Source of the DNA: Propionicimonas sp.
GTDB taxonomy: Bacteria > Actinomycetota > Actinomycetes > Propionibacteriales > Propionibacteriaceae
Length of the DNA stretch: 5,445 nucleotides
Direction of reading: 5' to 3'
Assembly: GCA_031119515.1 (NCBI GenBank)
Contig: JAVHXR010000209.1
Location: 1-5,445, forward strand
A program made the translations under genes and the position numbers. The stretch's first letter is position 1. Each line of letters opens with the position of its first letter. Positions 4,069 to 5,445 of the stretch are shown here, one piece after another. A model generated the notes under the pieces. It did not search any database. It was not told the DNA's origin and saw only the letters and a list, made by a program, of their open reading frames with translations.

Positions 4069-5445
4069 GGCGAGGAGCGCCCGCTCGGCGGCGAGGGTCC
4101 AGCGGCCGTCGGCCAGGGCGGCGGCGACGTGTGGCAACTCGCCCGGGAGATCGGCCAGGCGCACCAGGCCCTGGTCGTGGAGCTGGGGGTACACCATGAT
4201 CTTGCCGCCGGAGGTCCGGTCGATGACCGCCTTGATGGCGTCGGCGAAGCCCGCCATCCCGGTGATCGCATCCAGCGAGATCGAGGTGTCCAGCACGCCG
4301 GATTCCAGCTTGGCGAGGACGCCGCGCATGTCGGCCATCTCCGAGCCAGAGGTGCCCATCAGGAACACCCGGCGCTCGACGATCCCCTGCAGGTCGAGCT
4401 CGGCCATCGTGCCGGCCGGGAAGCCGGCGAACGCGTTCACGATCGCACCCTCGCCGGCCAGGTCCACCGCGTTGGCCAGGACGGCCGGCACCGGCACCAT
4501 GCAGGTCAGGTAGGTGTAGCCGGGCTCCAGCGGCTGCGCACCCGAGTTCACCACCCGCAGCGCCACCCCCGCCCGCTCGGCTGTCGGGGCGACCAGCGAG
4601 GCGAGGTGCTCCAGCCGGGCGTCGCTCAGGTCGGTGGCGTCGACAGCCAGCCCCGGCAGCCCGAGGACGACCGCCCGCATCGTGTGCATCAGCCCCATCG
4701 GGCCGGCCGCACCGATCATCGCCACCCTGTCGCCGGCCCGGATCTCGCCCACCGGCGGGATCCACGCGTAGCCCTCGGCCGGGTCCTCGCCCGTGGTGCC
4801 GACGTAGCGGATGAAGTCGTAGTGGATCCGGCCGACGTCCAGCCGGACCCGCCGGTCCAGCACCGCCCCGCCGAGCACCAGGCACAACAGCCCACCGTTG
4901 CCCAGCAGCCCGCTGAGCCGCTCGACCGCCTCCGCCCGCGCACCGAAATAGATGATGTCGTCGACACCGGCCACGAGGTCGTCCCACTCGACGGTCTCGG
5001 CGTCCGGATCGACCGAAGCACCGAGCTCGCCCACGACCGAGATCCTGCCCGGGCGCGACGCCGCCACCAGGGCAGCCACGCCGCCGGGGACGGCGCCCTC
5101 GTCCACCACGACCAACAGGTGCCCACCGGCCTTGAGGGTGCTCCGTTCGGGACGGCTGTAAGCGGCCTCGACGGTCGCCCACGGCTCCACCAGCGCGACC
5201 GCGGCGGCGGACGGCTGCTCGCTCACCCGCAGCATGAACTCCTCACCGCCGGCGACGACGATCCGCTCGTCCACCACCACGTACTCCTGCAGGGCGCCCT
5301 CGAAGTTGTAGCCGAAGGCACCGTTGGAGGCCGGCGTCGGAAGGTGGCGCCAGTCGGCCTGGACGAGCACCCGGTCGCCCACCGCGTAGTGGGTGACGTC
5401 CGCCCCGACCGCCACCACCCGCGCCACCGGCTCGTGCCCTGGCAC
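4060..5445 (-). CDS. Zinc-dependent medium-chain dehydrogenase (polyol/sugar-phosphate type), 5' end outside window
   Basis: The open frame enters at the right edge and ends with TGA at 4062-4060; 461 residues are visible. The first are the PGHE zinc site of medium-chain alcohol dehydrogenases (H4, E5) followed by VGD-type GDRV (23-26), so some 50-60 residues with the zinc Cys are missing; the codon at the edge is probably internal. EP at 88-89 matches the Glu of sorbitol dehydrogenase at the expected distance. The structural four-Cys zinc lobe is absent. The nucleotide fold has VAMIGAAGPMG (241-251) and an acidic TD at 271-272, pointing to NAD(H); this part resembles L-sorbose-1-phosphate reductase-like enzymes. 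Between the two parts lies an extra Rossmann-like block (about 105-220) that ends in RIHYDFIRYVGTTG (206-219), so the protein is longer than the usual 340-400 residues. Substrate is unknown. It is in tandem with lon but 343 bp away, so probably a separate unit. The last codons and stop lie in repeat DNA. Confidence 0.88.
   Translation of the reverse strand: MPGHEPVARVVAVGADVTHYAVGDRVLVQADWRHLPTPASNGAFGYNFEGALQEYVVVDERIVVAGGEEFMLRVSEQPSAAAVALVEPWATVEAAYSRPERSTLKAGGHLLVVVDEGAVPGGVAALVAASRPGRISVVGELGASVDPDAETVEWDDLVAGVDDIIYFGARAEAVERLSGLLGNGGLLCLVLGGAVLDRRVRLDVGRIHYDFIRYVGTTGEDPAEGYAWIPPVGEIRAGDRVAMIGAAGPMGLMHTMRAVVLGLPGLAVDATDLSDARLEHLASLVAPTAERAGVALRVVNSGAQPLEPGYTYLTCMVPVPAVLANAVDLAGEGAIVNAFAGFPAGTMAELDLQGIVERRVFLMGTSGSEMADMRGVLAKLESGVLDTSISLDAITGMAGFADAIKAVIDRTSGGKIMVYPQLHDQGLVRLADLPGELPHVAAALADGRWTLAAERALLAGS

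Noticed and set aside
4060..5445. Taking the GTG at 5445 as the true start of the dehydrogenase
   Set aside because: The homologous fold requires about 50-60 residues before the PGHE motif, including the zinc Cys, so the frame must continue beyond the window.

Overview
The window looks like a chromosomal segment of a high-GC actinomycete. GC and third-position GC bias are very strong, the ligase-D polymerase domain resembles the mycobacterial type, and lon is preceded by an HspR-type (HAIR) operator and a sigma-R/sigma-H-like promoter, both actinobacterial hallmarks. I cannot name the genus. There are four real genes, two of them cut by the window edges; there is no rRNA, tRNA, CRISPR array or recognisable insertion sequence.

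Left part (1-1297): a divergent pair. On the minus strand is the N-terminal 185 residues of a LigD-type polymerase/primase domain (bacterial non-homologous end joining), running off the left edge. On the plus strand is a 199-residue protein that resembles only the ATPase domain of DNA gyrase B (GHKL fold), with key nucleotide-site residues replaced. A 142-bp divergent spacer separates them. The gyrase-like gene has a -10 element placed so that its mRNA should be leaderless.

Middle (1298-3716): a 109-bp convergent spacer with two terminator-like hairpins, then a complete 769-residue ATP-dependent protease Lon on the minus strand, with all AAA+ motifs and the Ser-Lys dyad intact.

Right part (3717-5445): a 343-bp gap upstream of lon. 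Its lon-proximal end carries ribosome binding site, HAIR operator and an ECF sigma-R-like promoter, so that heat-shock and disulfide-stress control could meet on one promoter. The rest is a two-copy direct repeat (offset 138-144 bp) with a 25/26-bp tandem tail, which runs into the 3' end of the next gene and contains its stop codon. That gene, on the minus strand and cut by the right edge, is a zinc-dependent medium-chain dehydrogenase, possibly with two Rossmann-like domains in tandem.

lon is the proteostasis gene of the window. The LigD/gyrase-like pair may belong together in DNA metabolism, but that is inference from position only. The dehydrogenase is probably not co-transcribed with lon, given the gap and lon's own promoter. 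I see no complete unknown multi-gene system; the features most worth follow-up are the repeat module, the composite lon promoter, the degenerate gyrase-like protein and the double-domain dehydrogenase.
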